Shown here piece by piece: positions 8,418-17,408 of a stretch of DNA of 64,000 nucleotides; positions within the stretch are counted from its first letter, which is position 1; each line of letters starts with the position of its first letter. The notes under the pieces are model-generated. The model was not told the origin of the DNA. It saw only the letters and a list, made by a program, of their open reading frames with translations, and did not search any database. A program made the translations under genes and the position numbers. This DNA comes from Gordonia pseudamarae. Lineage in GTDB: Bacteria > Actinomycetota > Actinomycetes > Mycobacteriales > Mycobacteriaceae. The stretch lies in contig NZ_CP045809.1 in NCBI RefSeq assembly GCF_025273675.1, positions 1,054,001-1,118,000 on the forward strand, in the 5' to 3' direction.

Positions 8418-9111
8418 GAACGTCAATGTCACCTTCGGTGCGCACAAGGCCGTCAGTGACGTCGCGCTGCGCGCGGAGACAGGACACATCACCGGACTGA
8501 TCGGTCCCAACGGCGCCGGGAAGAGCACGCTGTTCGATGTGATCTGTGGCCTGCGCAGGCCGGGTTCGGGGTCGGTGTCGCTCGACGGCGCCGACATCAC
8601 CAAGCTCGGCCCGGCACAACGCGCCCGGCTCGGAATGGCCCGCACCTTCCAAGGTCTGGAGCTGTTCGGCCGGCTCAGTGTACGCGACAACCTGCTGGTG
8701 GCCGCGGAGATGCGGCACCGGGGTGCGGCCGCGGCCCGGATCGTCGACGACATCCTCGACCGGGTCGCGCTCGGCCGGTACGCGGACCGGCTGGCCGACT
8801 CGCTGCCCACCGGCGTCGGACGGCAGGTGGAGGTGGCGCGTGCGCTCACCACCGAACCGCGCATCATCCTGCTCGACGAACCCGCGGCCGGCCAGGACCC
8901 GGAGGAGACCGCACGATTTGCCGACGTGCTGCGCACTGTGGTTGCCGGTGGCATCGCGGTCTTGCTCGTCGAGCACGACATGGAACTGGTGATGGAGGTG
9001 TGCGATCAGGTACACGTGCTCGATCTCGGTGCGATCATCACCTCCGGTACACCCGAACACGTGCGCAACCATTCGGCCGTGCTGGAGGCATATCTGGGGG
9101 TGTCGACGTGA
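8395..9111 (+). CDS. ABC importer ATPase, LivG type
   Basis: 238 residues from GTG 8395 with GGAGG upstream. Walker A is GPNGAGKST, the Q-loop is in ARTFQGLELF, Walker B is IILLDEPAAG, and the H-loop is LLVEHDMELVM. The signature region reads LPTGVGRQVEVARAL, with Thr-Gly-Val-Gly in place of the usual Ser-Gly-Gly-Gln, a degenerate signature. It should pair with the next ATPase as a heterodimer under the fused permease. Its start lies inside the permease gene and its stop overlaps the next start by GTGA. Confidence 0.92.
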   Translation: MPSLLEVKNVNVTFGAHKAVSDVALRAETGHITGLIGPNGAGKSTLFDVICGLRRPGSGSVSLDGADITKLGPAQRARLGMARTFQGLELFGRLSVRDNLLVAAEMRHRGAAAARIVDDILDRVALGRYADRLADSLPTGVGRQVEVARALTTEPRIILLDEPAAGQDPEETARFADVLRTVVAGGIAVLLVEHDMELVMEVCDQVHVLDLGAIITSGTPEHVRNHSAVLEAYLGVST

Positions 9112-9842
9112 GTCGGCCGAACGGGGACCGGTCGGGCGCGCCCATACTTGAGCTGCAGGACATCCGGGCCGGATACGGCGGCATCACCGCGGTGCACGGG
9201 GTGAGTCTGTCGGTGCGGGCCGGGGAGGTGGTGGCGTTGCTCGGCCCGAACGGCGCGGGCAAATCGACCACCCAGAAGGTCGCGGCCGGAGTACATCCGG
9301 CGCAGGGCGGACGGCTGCGGTACGCGGGCAAGGACGTCACCGGCATCGGCGCACGGGACGCGGCCCGCGCCGGGGTGTGCCTGATTCCCGAGGGGCGCGG
9401 CGTCTTTCCCAATCTCTCGGTGCGGGAGAACCTCTGGATGATGACGTTCACCGGAAGGTCCCGGGAGCAGATCGAAACCGATGCCTACGAACGGTTCCCG
9501 ATCCTGGCCCGGCGTGCGAAGCAGACCGCCGGCACGATGTCCGGCGGCGAACAACAGATGCTCGCCCTCAGTCGTGGCCTGGCCTGTGATCCGGCGGTGC
9601 TCCTGCTCGACGAACTGTCGATGGGACTGGCGCCACTGATCGTCGAGCAACTGTACGGACAGGTGGCCGAACTCGCCCGGACGGGCGTCGCCGTCCTGGT
9701 GGTGGAACAGTTCGCCACCGCTGTACTGGACATGGCCGATCGTGCCGCCGTCCTGGTGCGGGGAAAGGTGGTCTACGACGGGCCGCCCGGCCGTTCCCTC
9801 ACCGACGAACTCGCCAACCTCTACCTAGGGAGCTCAACATGA
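9108..9842 (+). CDS. ABC importer ATPase, LivF type
   Basis: 244 residues from GTG 9108, which overlaps the preceding stop. Walker A is GPNGAGKST, the Q-loop region is CLIPEGRGVFPNLSVRENL, the signature is TMSGGEQQMLALSRGL, Walker B is VLLLDELSMGL, and the H-loop residue is a Gln (VVEQFA), as usual for LivF. The signature is canonical, unlike that of its partner, so the pair may have one strong and one weak ATP site. Its stop overlaps the start of the small membrane protein (ATGA). Confidence 0.93.
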   Translation: MSRPNGDRSGAPILELQDIRAGYGGITAVHGVSLSVRAGEVVALLGPNGAGKSTTQKVAAGVHPAQGGRLRYAGKDVTGIGARDAARAGVCLIPEGRGVFPNLSVRENLWMMTFTGRSREQIETDAYERFPILARRAKQTAGTMSGGEQQMLALSRGLACDPAVLLLDELSMGLAPLIVEQLYGQVAELARTGVAVLVVEQFATAVLDMADRAAVLVRGKVVYDGPPGRSLTDELANLYLGSST

Positions 9843-10333
9843 GTCACGCCCAGTCCGACACCTCCCGCCGCTCCGCGTTCCCCGATACGGCGGCCACGCC
9901 GCCGTCGGTGTCCGCCTCGGCCGGGGAGGTGCCCGCTCCGGCGAATGATCGCGCACAGCGATTCGCCCGCGATCTCGACGCGCTGACCGTCGCCGACCCC
10001 GCCGCCAAGCGTTCGCAGCTGTGGATCCGACTGGGTGTGGCGGCGATGGCGGCGGGGATCGCTGTGCCGATCATCGCCTACTTCATCTCGCACAACACCT
10101 CCGACCCGCTGGTCCAGCGGGACGCAGTCATCCTGGCGCTCACCGGGGTTGCCATAGCCATCGTGGGTTCGGTTGTGTTCCTGCGTTTCTCACTGACCAA
10201 CTTTCTGCGGTTCTGGCTGGCCCGGCAGGCCTTCGACATGGGTGCGCTCGCCGAGCGGGTCACCGGCGGCGGCCGTGACGTGGAGCAGACCGCGGAGCGA
10301 CGAGGGATATCCACCGATCTGCCGGTGCGCTGA
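9839..10333 (+). CDS. small membrane protein of the importer operon (unknown function)
   Basis: 164 residues with a disordered, Ser/Ala-rich N-terminus (to about 55). Two membrane segments follow (LWIRLGVAAMAAGIAVPIIA and AVILALTGVAIAIVGSVVFL), then an amphipathic C-terminal part. The 4-nt overlap with the LivF-type gene argues for a linked role, perhaps in transporter regulation or assembly. I do not recognise the family. Confidence 0.75.
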   Translation: MSHAQSDTSRRSAFPDTAATPPSVSASAGEVPAPANDRAQRFARDLDALTVADPAAKRSQLWIRLGVAAMAAGIAVPIIAYFISHNTSDPLVQRDAVILALTGVAIAIVGSVVFLRFSLTNFLRFWLARQAFDMGALAERVTGGGRDVEQTAERRGISTDLPVR

Positions 10334-10342
10334 GAGGAACGT

Positions 10343-11521
10343 ATGAGCGACGGAATGAGTTTTGCACTGTCCGATGACCAGGAACTGATCCGCAAGTCGG
10401 TCGCCGAGCTCGCCGCCCGGTTCGATGACCGGTACTGGATGGAAAAGGATCTGGCACACGAGTTCCCGGCCGAGTTCTATCAGGCGATCGCCGACGGCGG
10501 CTGGCTCGGCATGACTATCCCCGAGGAGTACGGCGGCCACGGCCTGGGTATCACCGAGGCCACCATCCTGCTGGAGGAGGTGGCAAGATCGGGTGGCGGC
10601 ATGAACGCGGCCACCGCCATCCACCTGTCGATCTTCGGGATGCAGCCGGTGGTGGTGCACGGTTCCGACGAACTGAAGGCGCGTACCCTCCCACGGATCG
10701 TCGACGGCGACCTGCACGTATGCTTCGGTGTCACCGAACCCGGTGCGGGCCTGGACACCTCACGGATCACGACATGTGCCCGCCGCGACGGTGACCACTA
10801 CGTGGTCAACGGTCGCAAGGTGTGGATCTCCAAGGCGATGGAATCGGAGAAGGTGCTGCTGCTCACGCGCACCACACCGTACGACGAGGTGACCAAGAAG
10901 ACCGACGGCATGACGCTGTTCCTCACCGACCTCGACCGCGACAAGGTGGAGATCCGGCCGATCAAGAAGCTCGGCCGCAACGCGGTCAGCTCCAACGAAC
11001 TGTTCATCGACGACCTCGTCGTTCCGGTCGAGGATCGGGTCGGGGAGGAGGGCAAGGGGTTCCGGTACCTGCTCGACGGTCTCAACCCCGAGCGGATGCT
11101 GATCGCCGCCGAGGCACTGGGGCTGGGCCGGGTGTCGCTCGACCGCGCGGTGACCTACGCCAAGGAGCGCGAGGTTTTCGACCGTCCGATCGGGATGAAC
11201 CAGGGTGTGGCGTTTCCGCTCGCGGACTCGCTGGCACACCTCGACGCGGCGGAACTGGTACTGCGCAAGGCGACCTGGCTGTACGACAACGGCCTGCCCT
11301 GTGGGCGGGAGGCCAATACCGCCAAATACCTGTGTGCGGATGCGGGATTCACCGCCGCCGACCGAGCGGTCCAGACGCACGGCGGCATGGGATATTCCGA
11401 GGAATACAGCGTGGGCCGCTACTTCCGGGAGGCGCGGGTGATGCGGATCGCGCCCATCAGTCAGGAGATGATCTTGAACTTCTTGTCCTCGCATACCCTC
11501 GGCCTGCCGCGCAGCTACTGA
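10343..11521 (+). CDS. acyl-CoA dehydrogenase
   Basis: 392 residues with complete ACAD architecture: helical N-domain (QELIRKSVAELAARF), FAD-binding motif CFGVTEPGAGLDTSRI and YVVNGRKVWIS in the middle domain, and C-terminal VQTHGGMGYSEEYSVGRYFR. At the position where short-chain dehydrogenases have the catalytic Glu (YEGT), this protein has Ala-Pro-Ile-Ser (RIAPISQEM), so the base must be elsewhere, or the enzyme is not a standard dehydrogenase. It starts 9 nt after the membrane-protein gene, with GAGAGGA upstream, and its stop overlaps the CoA-transferase start. Confidence 0.92.
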   Translation: MSDGMSFALSDDQELIRKSVAELAARFDDRYWMEKDLAHEFPAEFYQAIADGGWLGMTIPEEYGGHGLGITEATILLEEVARSGGGMNAATAIHLSIFGMQPVVVHGSDELKARTLPRIVDGDLHVCFGVTEPGAGLDTSRITTCARRDGDHYVVNGRKVWISKAMESEKVLLLTRTTPYDEVTKKTDGMTLFLTDLDRDKVEIRPIKKLGRNAVSSNELFIDDLVVPVEDRVGEEGKGFRYLLDGLNPERMLIAAEALGLGRVSLDRAVTYAKEREVFDRPIGMNQGVAFPLADSLAHLDAAELVLRKATWLYDNGLPCGREANTAKYLCADAGFTAADRAVQTHGGMGYSEEYSVGRYFREARVMRIAPISQEMILNFLSSHTLGLPRSY

Positions 11522-12786
11522 TGGCGGCCGAGTCGGACCCGGGTGCATCGTCGTCGGCCTGCGGTGTGCCGCCGCTCGCCGGTATCACCGTCGTCGCGCT
11601 CGAACAGGCCGTGTCGGCGCCGATGTGTACCCGGGTGCTCGCCGACCTCGGGGCCACGGTCATCAAGGTGGAGAATCCCGGAGGCGGCGACTTCGCCCGC
11701 CACTACGACGACGTCGTCGCGGGTCAGGCCGCGCACTTCGTGTGGTGCAACAGAGGCAAGAAATCCATCACGATCAACCTGAAAAACAGTGCGGGGCTGG
11801 AGGTTCTGCATCGACTGCTCGACTCCGCCGACGTCTTGGTGGCCAATCTGGCGCCCGGCGCTACCGCGCGGCTGGGGCTTACCCCGGCCGAACTCGCCGA
11901 ACGACACCCGGAGCTGATCTCGGTGGAGATCGACGGCTACGGCCCGGGCGGCCCACTCTCGCACAAGCGGGCCTATGATCTGCTCGCGCAGGCCGAGTCG
12001 GGGGCCTGCGCCATCACCGGCTCACCGGGCGCGCCGGCGAAGCCGGGACCGCCGATGGCGGATGTGGCCTCGGGTCTGTTCTCGGCGATCTCCATCCTGT
12101 CGCTGCTTCTTCGCCGCGAACGCCCACCGGGTTCGCCCGGTCCGGCCCGTGGTGGGGCGCAGGTGCAGGTGAGCCTGTTCGACACGATGACCGAGCTGAT
12201 GGGATATGCGCTCAACTACACCCTGCACACCGGGATCAACCAGGAGCCGCGGGGGATGGGGTCGCCCGCGGTCGCACCGTATGGGTCCTACGGCACGACC
12301 GACGGCCAGACGGTGGTGCTGGGCACGACCAACGATCGGGAGTGGCAGCGGCTGGCACGGGACATCATCGGCCGTGACGACCTCGCGGACGATTCGCGGT
12401 TCACGTCGAACTCCGGGCGGGTGTCCCATCGGGAGATCCTCGACGAGGCGATCACCGACTGGTGCGGTCGGCATGATCTGGCGGAGATCCAGAAGCGTGC
12501 CGACGATGCGGGCATCGGCAACGCCCGCTACAACACACCACTCGATGTGATCGACCATCCGCATCTGCGGGCCCGTGACCGGTGGCGGACCATCGACACC
12601 CCCGGTGGCCCGGTGCCCGCCCTGTTGCCGCCGGCGGTGATCTCCGGGGTGGATCCGGTGATGGGCCCGGTGCCCGCACTGGGTGAGCACACCGATTCGA
12701 TCCTCGCCGCACTGGAGGTGACGGCCGACGAAGTGGCCAGATGGCATGAGCGCGGGGCATTTGGCACCGTAAAGAGTGACTTGTGA
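11521..12786 (+). CDS. class III CoA transferase (CaiB/BaiF family)
   Basis: 421 residues from ATG 11521 (TGATG overlap with the dehydrogenase); the longer open frame upstream is antisense-free but overlaps that gene and is rejected. N-terminal LAGITVVALEQAVSAP and VLADLGATVIKVENPGGGD are family hallmarks. The catalytic Asp is probably Asp153 in RAYDLLAQAESG. These enzymes move CoA between acids by a glutamyl or aspartyl anhydride. It is the last gene of the importer operon, so imported acid may be activated here by CoA transfer rather than ATP. Confidence 0.92.
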   Translation: MAAESDPGASSSACGVPPLAGITVVALEQAVSAPMCTRVLADLGATVIKVENPGGGDFARHYDDVVAGQAAHFVWCNRGKKSITINLKNSAGLEVLHRLLDSADVLVANLAPGATARLGLTPAELAERHPELISVEIDGYGPGGPLSHKRAYDLLAQAESGACAITGSPGAPAKPGPPMADVASGLFSAISILSLLLRRERPPGSPGPARGGAQVQVSLFDTMTELMGYALNYTLHTGINQEPRGMGSPAVAPYGSYGTTDGQTVVLGTTNDREWQRLARDIIGRDDLADDSRFTSNSGRVSHREILDEAITDWCGRHDLAEIQKRADDAGIGNARYNTPLDVIDHPHLRARDRWRTIDTPGGPVPALLPPAVISGVDPVMGPVPALGEHTDSILAALEVTADEVARWHERGAFGTVKSDL

Positions 12787-12818
12787 CATTGCTATTGGTA
12801 AACGAGATGCTTGTCACA
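12782..12818. promoter_or_regulatory. spaced inverted repeat TGTGACA / TGTCACA before a TetR gene
   Basis: TGTGACA at 12782-12788 and TGTCACA at 12812-12818 form an inverted repeat separated by 23 bp, 69 nt before the TetR start. The first half overlaps the stop of the CoA-transferase gene. Spacing is long for one dimer site; it could be two half-sites or a weak hairpin. No U-run follows. Confidence 0.4.
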
Positions 12819-12886
12819 TTTCGGAAACCTACCTACTATGTGTTCACTAGGTCAGTTTCGGACAGCCCCCCGAAGGTAGGACTGCG

Positions 12887-13510
12887 GTGACGGGCGTGCG
12901 GCCGTACGACGCCTTGCTGATCAAGGGTGAAGAGCGCAAGCGACTCATCCTCGACGTGGCTCAGCGCTTGCTGATCCGCAACGGCTGGCGGAATACATCC
13001 CTCGCACAGATCGCCCGTGAAGCCGGTGTCACATCTGCGGGGATTCTGCATCATTTCGGGTCAAAGGCGCAGTTGCTGCACGCCGTGCTGGAACGAAGGG
13101 ATGCCGACGATCGCCGGCACGCAGATTTGGGAGGAGACATTCTTGACGAACTCGAGCGTGTCGCCGAGCGCTTCGAACGCTCACCCGAACTCGTCGGCCT
13201 GTTCGTCGTTCTCCGGGCAGAAAATCTCGAACTCGATTCCCCGCTGCACGCCCGGTTGGTGCACCGCCACCGTGTTGCCGTCGACATCGTCGCCGAAGGC
13301 ATCCGGCGGGGTCAGCGTGAGGGCCGTTTCCGAACCGACCTGGACGCGGCCGACAAGGCCGTCGAAGCTGTCGCCTTCATCAACGGGATGGAAACAACAT
13401 GGCTGCTGGACTCATCAATTCCACTAACCCGCGTGTTCCGGGAGTACGTGAGATCACTCGAACGCGAGCTGACGCGCGGCGTCGGCCCCTGCGCAACCGC
13501 CTCGCGCTGA
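12887..13510 (+). CDS. TetR-family transcriptional regulator
   Basis: 207 residues from GTG 12887. The N-terminal HTH runs from RLILDVAQRLLIRNGWRNTS through LAQIAREAGVTSAGILHHFG to SKAQLLHAVLERRD, typical of TetR. The C-terminal ligand domain (TetR_C) is of ordinary length. It lies between the importer operon and the P450 operon. Which operator it reads is not shown; the inverted repeat at 12782-12818 is the nearest candidate. Confidence 0.9.
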   Translation: MTGVRPYDALLIKGEERKRLILDVAQRLLIRNGWRNTSLAQIAREAGVTSAGILHHFGSKAQLLHAVLERRDADDRRHADLGGDILDELERVAERFERSPELVGLFVVLRAENLELDSPLHARLVHRHRVAVDIVAEGIRRGQREGRFRTDLDAADKAVEAVAFINGMETTWLLDSSIPLTRVFREYVRSLERELTRGVGPCATASR

Positions 13511-13992
13511 TCACCCCCGACACCGAGCAGGCGATCAGGTACGCCGGCGGATGGCTGTTCGATCAGGCCCTCGCCGGCTGGGAGGTGACCGTGCACGTGG
13601 CCACCGACTGCGACGTACGTCCGCTGGAGATTCTCGGCGCCCGCCCGATGGACTTCGGCACATCCATGCGCTCTCATACCGACAACGGACCGTGGCCGCA
13701 GGCCCTTGCCGTGTGTTCGTCGCTGTTCGAGGCCGATGGACGGGTCAGGGCCGGTGTGCTCGACACCATCGACACTGCTCGCGCCGATCTGCGTATCTGG
13801 GGCGCCAGCCAGCCGGTGGAACTGGCCGGCCGATGCCAGAGCACCGTCTACGAACTCAGCTTCGCCGCCCGCGCGTTCAAACGGCGCGCATTCGCGGCCG
13901 CCGGATTGGCCCCCGAGACGATGACCACCGCCGAGACGTTCCTAGTCGTCGGGTCGGCGACCGTCGGCGGCGGCCCGAGCGCCGCCGTCTGA
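13399..13992 (+). CDS. hypothetical protein, DsrE-like fold possible
   Basis: 197 residues from ATG 13399, overlapping the 3' end of the TetR gene by 112 nt in another frame; no later ATG or GTG gives a better start. From about residue 33 the sequence (RLALITPDTEQAIRYAGGWL, then GWEVTVHVATDCDVRPLE) has the alternating strand-helix pattern and substrate-loop spacing of DsrE/DsrF-like small proteins, but no conserved Cys is placed to prove it. It is convergent with the dehydrogenase gene at 13942 and overlaps it by 51 nt, so one of the two ends may be mis-set. Confidence 0.55.
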   Translation: MAAGLINSTNPRVPGVREITRTRADARRRPLRNRLALITPDTEQAIRYAGGWLFDQALAGWEVTVHVATDCDVRPLEILGARPMDFGTSMRSHTDNGPWPQALAVCSSLFEADGRVRAGVLDTIDTARADLRIWGASQPVELAGRCQSTVYELSFAARAFKRRAFAAAGLAPETMTTAETFLVVGSATVGGGPSAAV

Positions 13993-14832
13993 GCGGGCAC
14001 ACCGGCCGGCTGCGACGTCAGGACCGGTGGGTGGGTTCAGGCCGTAGGCGATCAGCGGGTCGAGTACGCCCAGGTCGGCGCCAAGTCCGTCCGCCACCGC
14101 ACGGACCGTGGTGATGTCCTTGCCGACGAACTCGGCGATGCTGTCGACGAACGCGCCGACCGATCCGCGGCGGGCCGCACCGGCCAGTGCACGACTGTCC
14201 GAACTGGCGTGCGGAAGTGCCGACAACAGTGCCGACTCGTCGATGCCGAGCTGCTCACCGAGCTCGACGGCCGCACGGACAGCGCCGATCTGGGCGGTGA
14301 ACAGCGCGTTATTGACCAGCTTCACGCACTGTCCGGCGCCGGCCGCACCCGCGTGGATGATCGGATCGGCGTAGGCGCTCAAAATCGGTGAGATCGACGC
14401 CAGGACTCCGGGCGGACCGCCGACGAACAGGGTGAGATCGCCGGCCGCGATGTTGTGCGGTCCACCGCTGACCGCGGCGTCGATCACCGTGACATCACGC
14501 GGGTGCAGGAAAGCGGCGATGTCCTGGGTGGTGCGGGGGCTGCCGGTGGTGTGGATGACCAGTGTGGTGCCCGGTGCGATCTGCTCGGGGAGTGGTCCGG
14601 TCAGACAGACCTCACGCACCTGATCGTCGGTGAGCACCACGACCAGGATCACGTCGGTCCCCGCGCGGACGAGGTCGCCGATGTCGGAAGCAGGCCGGGC
14701 ACCCACCTCGCGCAGGCGGTTCCGGGACTCTTCGGAGCGGGCCCACCCCGTCACCTCATGCCCTGCGCCGACCAGGATCCGGGCGATGGGCAGTCCCATG
14801 CGGCCGGCCCCGATCAGCCCGATCCGGCTCAT
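13942..14832 (-). CDS. NAD(P)-dependent 3-hydroxyisobutyrate-dehydrogenase-like oxidoreductase (copy A)
   Basis: 296 residues from ATG 14832, overlapping the upstream paralogue by ATGA. The Rossmann start is IGLIGAGRMGLPIARILVGA. The substrate motif is IDAAVSGGPHNIAAGDLTLF. The catalytic Lys is in GQCVKLVNNALFTAQI, all standard for beta-hydroxyacid dehydrogenases. It would oxidise a 3-hydroxy acid or reduce a semialdehyde. The last 35 residues are low-complexity and overlap a convergent gene. It forms a tandem pair with the next gene. Confidence 0.88.
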   Translation of the reverse strand: MSRIGLIGAGRMGLPIARILVGAGHEVTGWARSEESRNRLREVGARPASDIGDLVRAGTDVILVVVLTDDQVREVCLTGPLPEQIAPGTTLVIHTTGSPRTTQDIAAFLHPRDVTVIDAAVSGGPHNIAAGDLTLFVGGPPGVLASISPILSAYADPIIHAGAAGAGQCVKLVNNALFTAQIGAVRAAVELGEQLGIDESALLSALPHASSDSRALAGAARRGSVGAFVDSIAEFVGKDITTVRAVADGLGADLGVLDPLIAYGLNPPTGPDVAAGRCARSDGGARAAADGRRPDD

Positions 14833-15650
14833 CGTTCGAGACCCATCAGTCTCAAGGTGGCGTGTGCGGTCGCCTGCACCACCGCGCTGTGCACGTGTGC
14901 ACCCGAGACGATCCCGTCGATAAGGCCGACGTCCTTGAGCAGTACGTTCCCCGCGTGACCGGCGATCCGGTCGAGGCTGCCGCCCGCCGATGCGACCCGT
15001 TCGAGAGCGAAACTGTTCGCCGAGCCCGCGGTGATCACCTGTGCCAGGCGCTCGGCGTCCACCCCGAGGGATCTGCCGAGTGCGAGTGTGTCGGCCGAGG
15101 TGGCGAGATTGGCGGTGAACAGCAGGTTGTTGAGGAGTTTGGTGACCTGTCCGGAGCCGAGCGGCCCCAGATGCACCACCGGATCGCCGTAGGTGCCGAA
15201 CACGGGCAGACATTCGGTCACCGGTTCGTCGTCGCCGCCCACCATCACCAGCAGGGCGCCCGCCTGGGCTGCCCGGCCACCGCCGCTGACCGGCGCGTCC
15301 ACCACCGACACCCGGCGTCCGGCCGCCTCGGCGGCCAGCCCCGCGCAGGTGTCGGGGTGAACAGTGCTGTGCACCACCAGAACCGTGCCCTCGCGCATAC
15401 CGGCCAGCACCCCGTCCGGGCCGGTGGCGACCGACCGTACATCGTCATCGCCCACCACGCACAGGCAGACGATGTCGCCTGCCGCACCCAGCTCCGCCGG
15501 AGACCCGGCGGTCTTGGCCGCCGTGTCGGCGAACGGCTCCAGGGTTTGTGGGCGCCGCGCCCACAGCACGGTGTCGATGCCGGCCTCGACGATGCGCCGG
15601 GCCATCGGCCCGCCCTGACTGCCGAGCCCGATGAAACCGACCGTCGTCAT
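14829..15650 (-). CDS. NAD(P)-dependent 3-hydroxyisobutyrate-dehydrogenase-like oxidoreductase (copy B)
   Basis: 273 residues. Rossmann motif VGFIGLGSQGGPMARRIVEA, substrate motif VDAPVSGGGRAAQAGALLVM and catalytic Lys region GQVTKLLNNLLFTANL are all present. It is a paralogue of the adjacent gene, with clearly diverged sequence, so the two may form a heteromer or act on successive substrates. It lies 93 nt downstream of the P450 gene on the same strand and probably belongs to that operon. Confidence 0.88.
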   Translation of the reverse strand: MTTVGFIGLGSQGGPMARRIVEAGIDTVLWARRPQTLEPFADTAAKTAGSPAELGAAGDIVCLCVVGDDDVRSVATGPDGVLAGMREGTVLVVHSTVHPDTCAGLAAEAAGRRVSVVDAPVSGGGRAAQAGALLVMVGGDDEPVTECLPVFGTYGDPVVHLGPLGSGQVTKLLNNLLFTANLATSADTLALGRSLGVDAERLAQVITAGSANSFALERVASAGGSLDRIAGHAGNVLLKDVGLIDGIVSGAHVHSAVVQATAHATLRLMGLER

Positions 15651-15743
15651 GGGAGTGTCCTTACTGTGTGTCGGGCCGTCGGTGCTTCCGCGGTTGACGT
15701 GGGTTCCGCGGTTGAGGTGCGCGGTGGTGGGGCTTCGTGTGGC

Positions 15744-17150
15744 TCAGTCGGAGGGTGCGGCGTCCGACTCACGTTTGCGGGCGATCGACAATGGTTCGGC
15801 CAGCCGCTCGTCCTCGACCATCTGCTGCAGTTCCACCAGGGTGTCGGCCAGTGGCTTGTGGGTGCGTGGGCCGGGGGCGAAGGTGGCGGGAAGGTGCCGC
15901 ATCCCCTGGATCACGCCGATCGAGTCGTAGTGCACGGTTCCCTCGGGGTCGCACACATAGTCCGGCATCCGGTCGAACACCGCGACCAGCATTCGCTTGA
16001 ACACGGTGCGCGCCACGTTCGAGCCGATGCAGCGGTGTACGCCGAGTCCGAAGCTGAAATGCCGGTTGCCTTTTCGCTCCATGTCGATGGTGTTGGGCTC
16101 GGGAAACAGGCTGGGATCCCGGTTGGCCATCGCCCACGAGAGCCACAGCCGTTCGCCCTCACGGAACTCGGTGTCGGCGACCTCGCAGTCCTCGGCGATG
16201 GTGCGACCGTCACCCGCAGCGGGGGTGAAATAGCGCAGAAACTCCTCGGTGGCGGGATTGATCAGGGTGTCGCGTTCGACGCTCAGGCGTGCGCGTTGGT
16301 CGGTATTGTCCGAAAGCCATTCCAGCGCATGGGCTGTGAGCGCTGTGGTGGTGTCGAATCCGCCGCCGATCACGAGGCTGAGGATGCCCAGCAACTCCAT
16401 GTCGTCGGGGGCGCCGCCGTCGATGGCGGCATTGGCGACGGCATTGATGAGGCCGGGACGCGGATTCGCGCGGATCTCGAAGAGATTGGTGATCAGGTCG
16501 ATACCGAGCTGCCGGTGCAGTTCGGCCACCCGCGGGGCGTCCGGTGAGTCCGGCGGCGTGTACACAGCCGCGTGGACCGGTTCGTTGTAGATGGTCCACT
16601 TCTCGACGGGTATGCCCAGCATCGCCAGGGTCAGCACCGCGGGAACGATGTTGGCGAGATCGTCGACGAAATCGATACGGCCCGACTCGATCTTCTCGTC
16701 GATGCAGGCGTGTACGACCTTGTCGATGAACGGTACCCAGCGCTTGACCGCGGCCGGGGACAGGTACGGATTGAGGATCGACCGGAAGAAGCTGTGCTCG
16801 GGCTCGTCCATCTCCAGGATGCCGCCCCGCACCCCCGATGCCCGCTCGGCGGTGGGGACGTTGATCCCCTTGTAGCCCTTGCGTTGTCCGCGAACATCAT
16901 GATCGTTGGACACGTACGGGCAACGGGCCAGCTCAAAGACCGCGTCGCTGCTCGCGGCCACCCAGTGCCCGCCGTAGGTGTCGCTCCAGGCGACGGGACA
17001 CTGCTCCTGCATCTCCCGCGTGGTGTCCAGGAAATTCTCACGGTACTCGGGTGAATGCCGTTCGAAGGAGTACCGCTTCTCCTTGCGCGCATCGTCGTCG
17101 GTCGCGGCGTCGCTGCCGGAATCGACGGACGCCGTGGTTTCGGTGGTCAT
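15744..17150 (-). CDS. cytochrome P450
   Basis: 468 residues from ATG 17150 (the frame remains open to 17351, overlapping the ferredoxin gene, so the inner start is chosen). The I-helix oxygen motif is GGGFDTTT, the ExxR helix is EEFLRYF, and the heme loop is FSFGLGVHRCIGSN with the axial Cys at about residue 374. It would hydroxylate a hydrophobic substrate using electrons from the ferredoxin encoded just upstream at 17164-17364. The C-terminal tail (THKPLADTLVELQQMVEDER) is longer than usual. No signal peptide; soluble bacterial type. Confidence 0.93.
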   Translation of the reverse strand: MTTETTASVDSGSDAATDDDARKEKRYSFERHSPEYRENFLDTTREMQEQCPVAWSDTYGGHWVAASSDAVFELARCPYVSNDHDVRGQRKGYKGINVPTAERASGVRGGILEMDEPEHSFFRSILNPYLSPAAVKRWVPFIDKVVHACIDEKIESGRIDFVDDLANIVPAVLTLAMLGIPVEKWTIYNEPVHAAVYTPPDSPDAPRVAELHRQLGIDLITNLFEIRANPRPGLINAVANAAIDGGAPDDMELLGILSLVIGGGFDTTTALTAHALEWLSDNTDQRARLSVERDTLINPATEEFLRYFTPAAGDGRTIAEDCEVADTEFREGERLWLSWAMANRDPSLFPEPNTIDMERKGNRHFSFGLGVHRCIGSNVARTVFKRMLVAVFDRMPDYVCDPEGTVHYDSIGVIQGMRHLPATFAPGPRTHKPLADTLVELQQMVEDERLAEPLSIARKRESDAAPSD

Positions 17151-17163
17151 GGTGGTGGTCTCC

Positions 17164-17364
17164 TCATTCTTCGATGATGGAAATCGCCTGTTCCGGGCAT
17201 GAGCGCACAGCCTCGCGGACCTCGTCGGCGTGTTCGGGCGGCACCTCGGCGTTGACCGGAGTGGAGTGGCCGTCGATCTCGTCGAGTTCGAAACTCTCCG
17301 GGGCGACCATGGCGCAGATGGTGTGTCCCTGGCAACGGGACCCGTCGACATTTACTTTCAACAT
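17164..17364 (-). CDS. 3Fe-4S-type ferredoxin, partner of the P450
   Basis: 66 residues from ATG 17364 (MLKVNVDGS); an upstream in-frame ATG at 17379 is possible. Cluster ligands are in CQGHTICAMVAP and SCPEQAI: one Cys of the usual 4Fe-4S set is His, giving the Cys-x2-His-x2-Cys pattern of ferredoxins that serve actinobacterial P450s. It lies 13 nt before the P450 start, so the two are co-expressed. No ferredoxin reductase is nearby. Confidence 0.92.
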   Translation of the reverse strand: MLKVNVDGSRCQGHTICAMVAPESFELDEIDGHSTPVNAEVPPEHADEVREAVRSCPEQAISIIEE

Positions 17365-17408
17365 GGGTTCACTTTCCACATGGGTTCACCTTCAGCATGC
17401 GGGAGCTC

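Noticed and set aside
10822..11520. Upstream extension of the CoA-transferase frame
   Set aside because: It overlaps the acyl-CoA dehydrogenase out of frame and is Arg/Gly-rich; the real start is the ATG at 11521.
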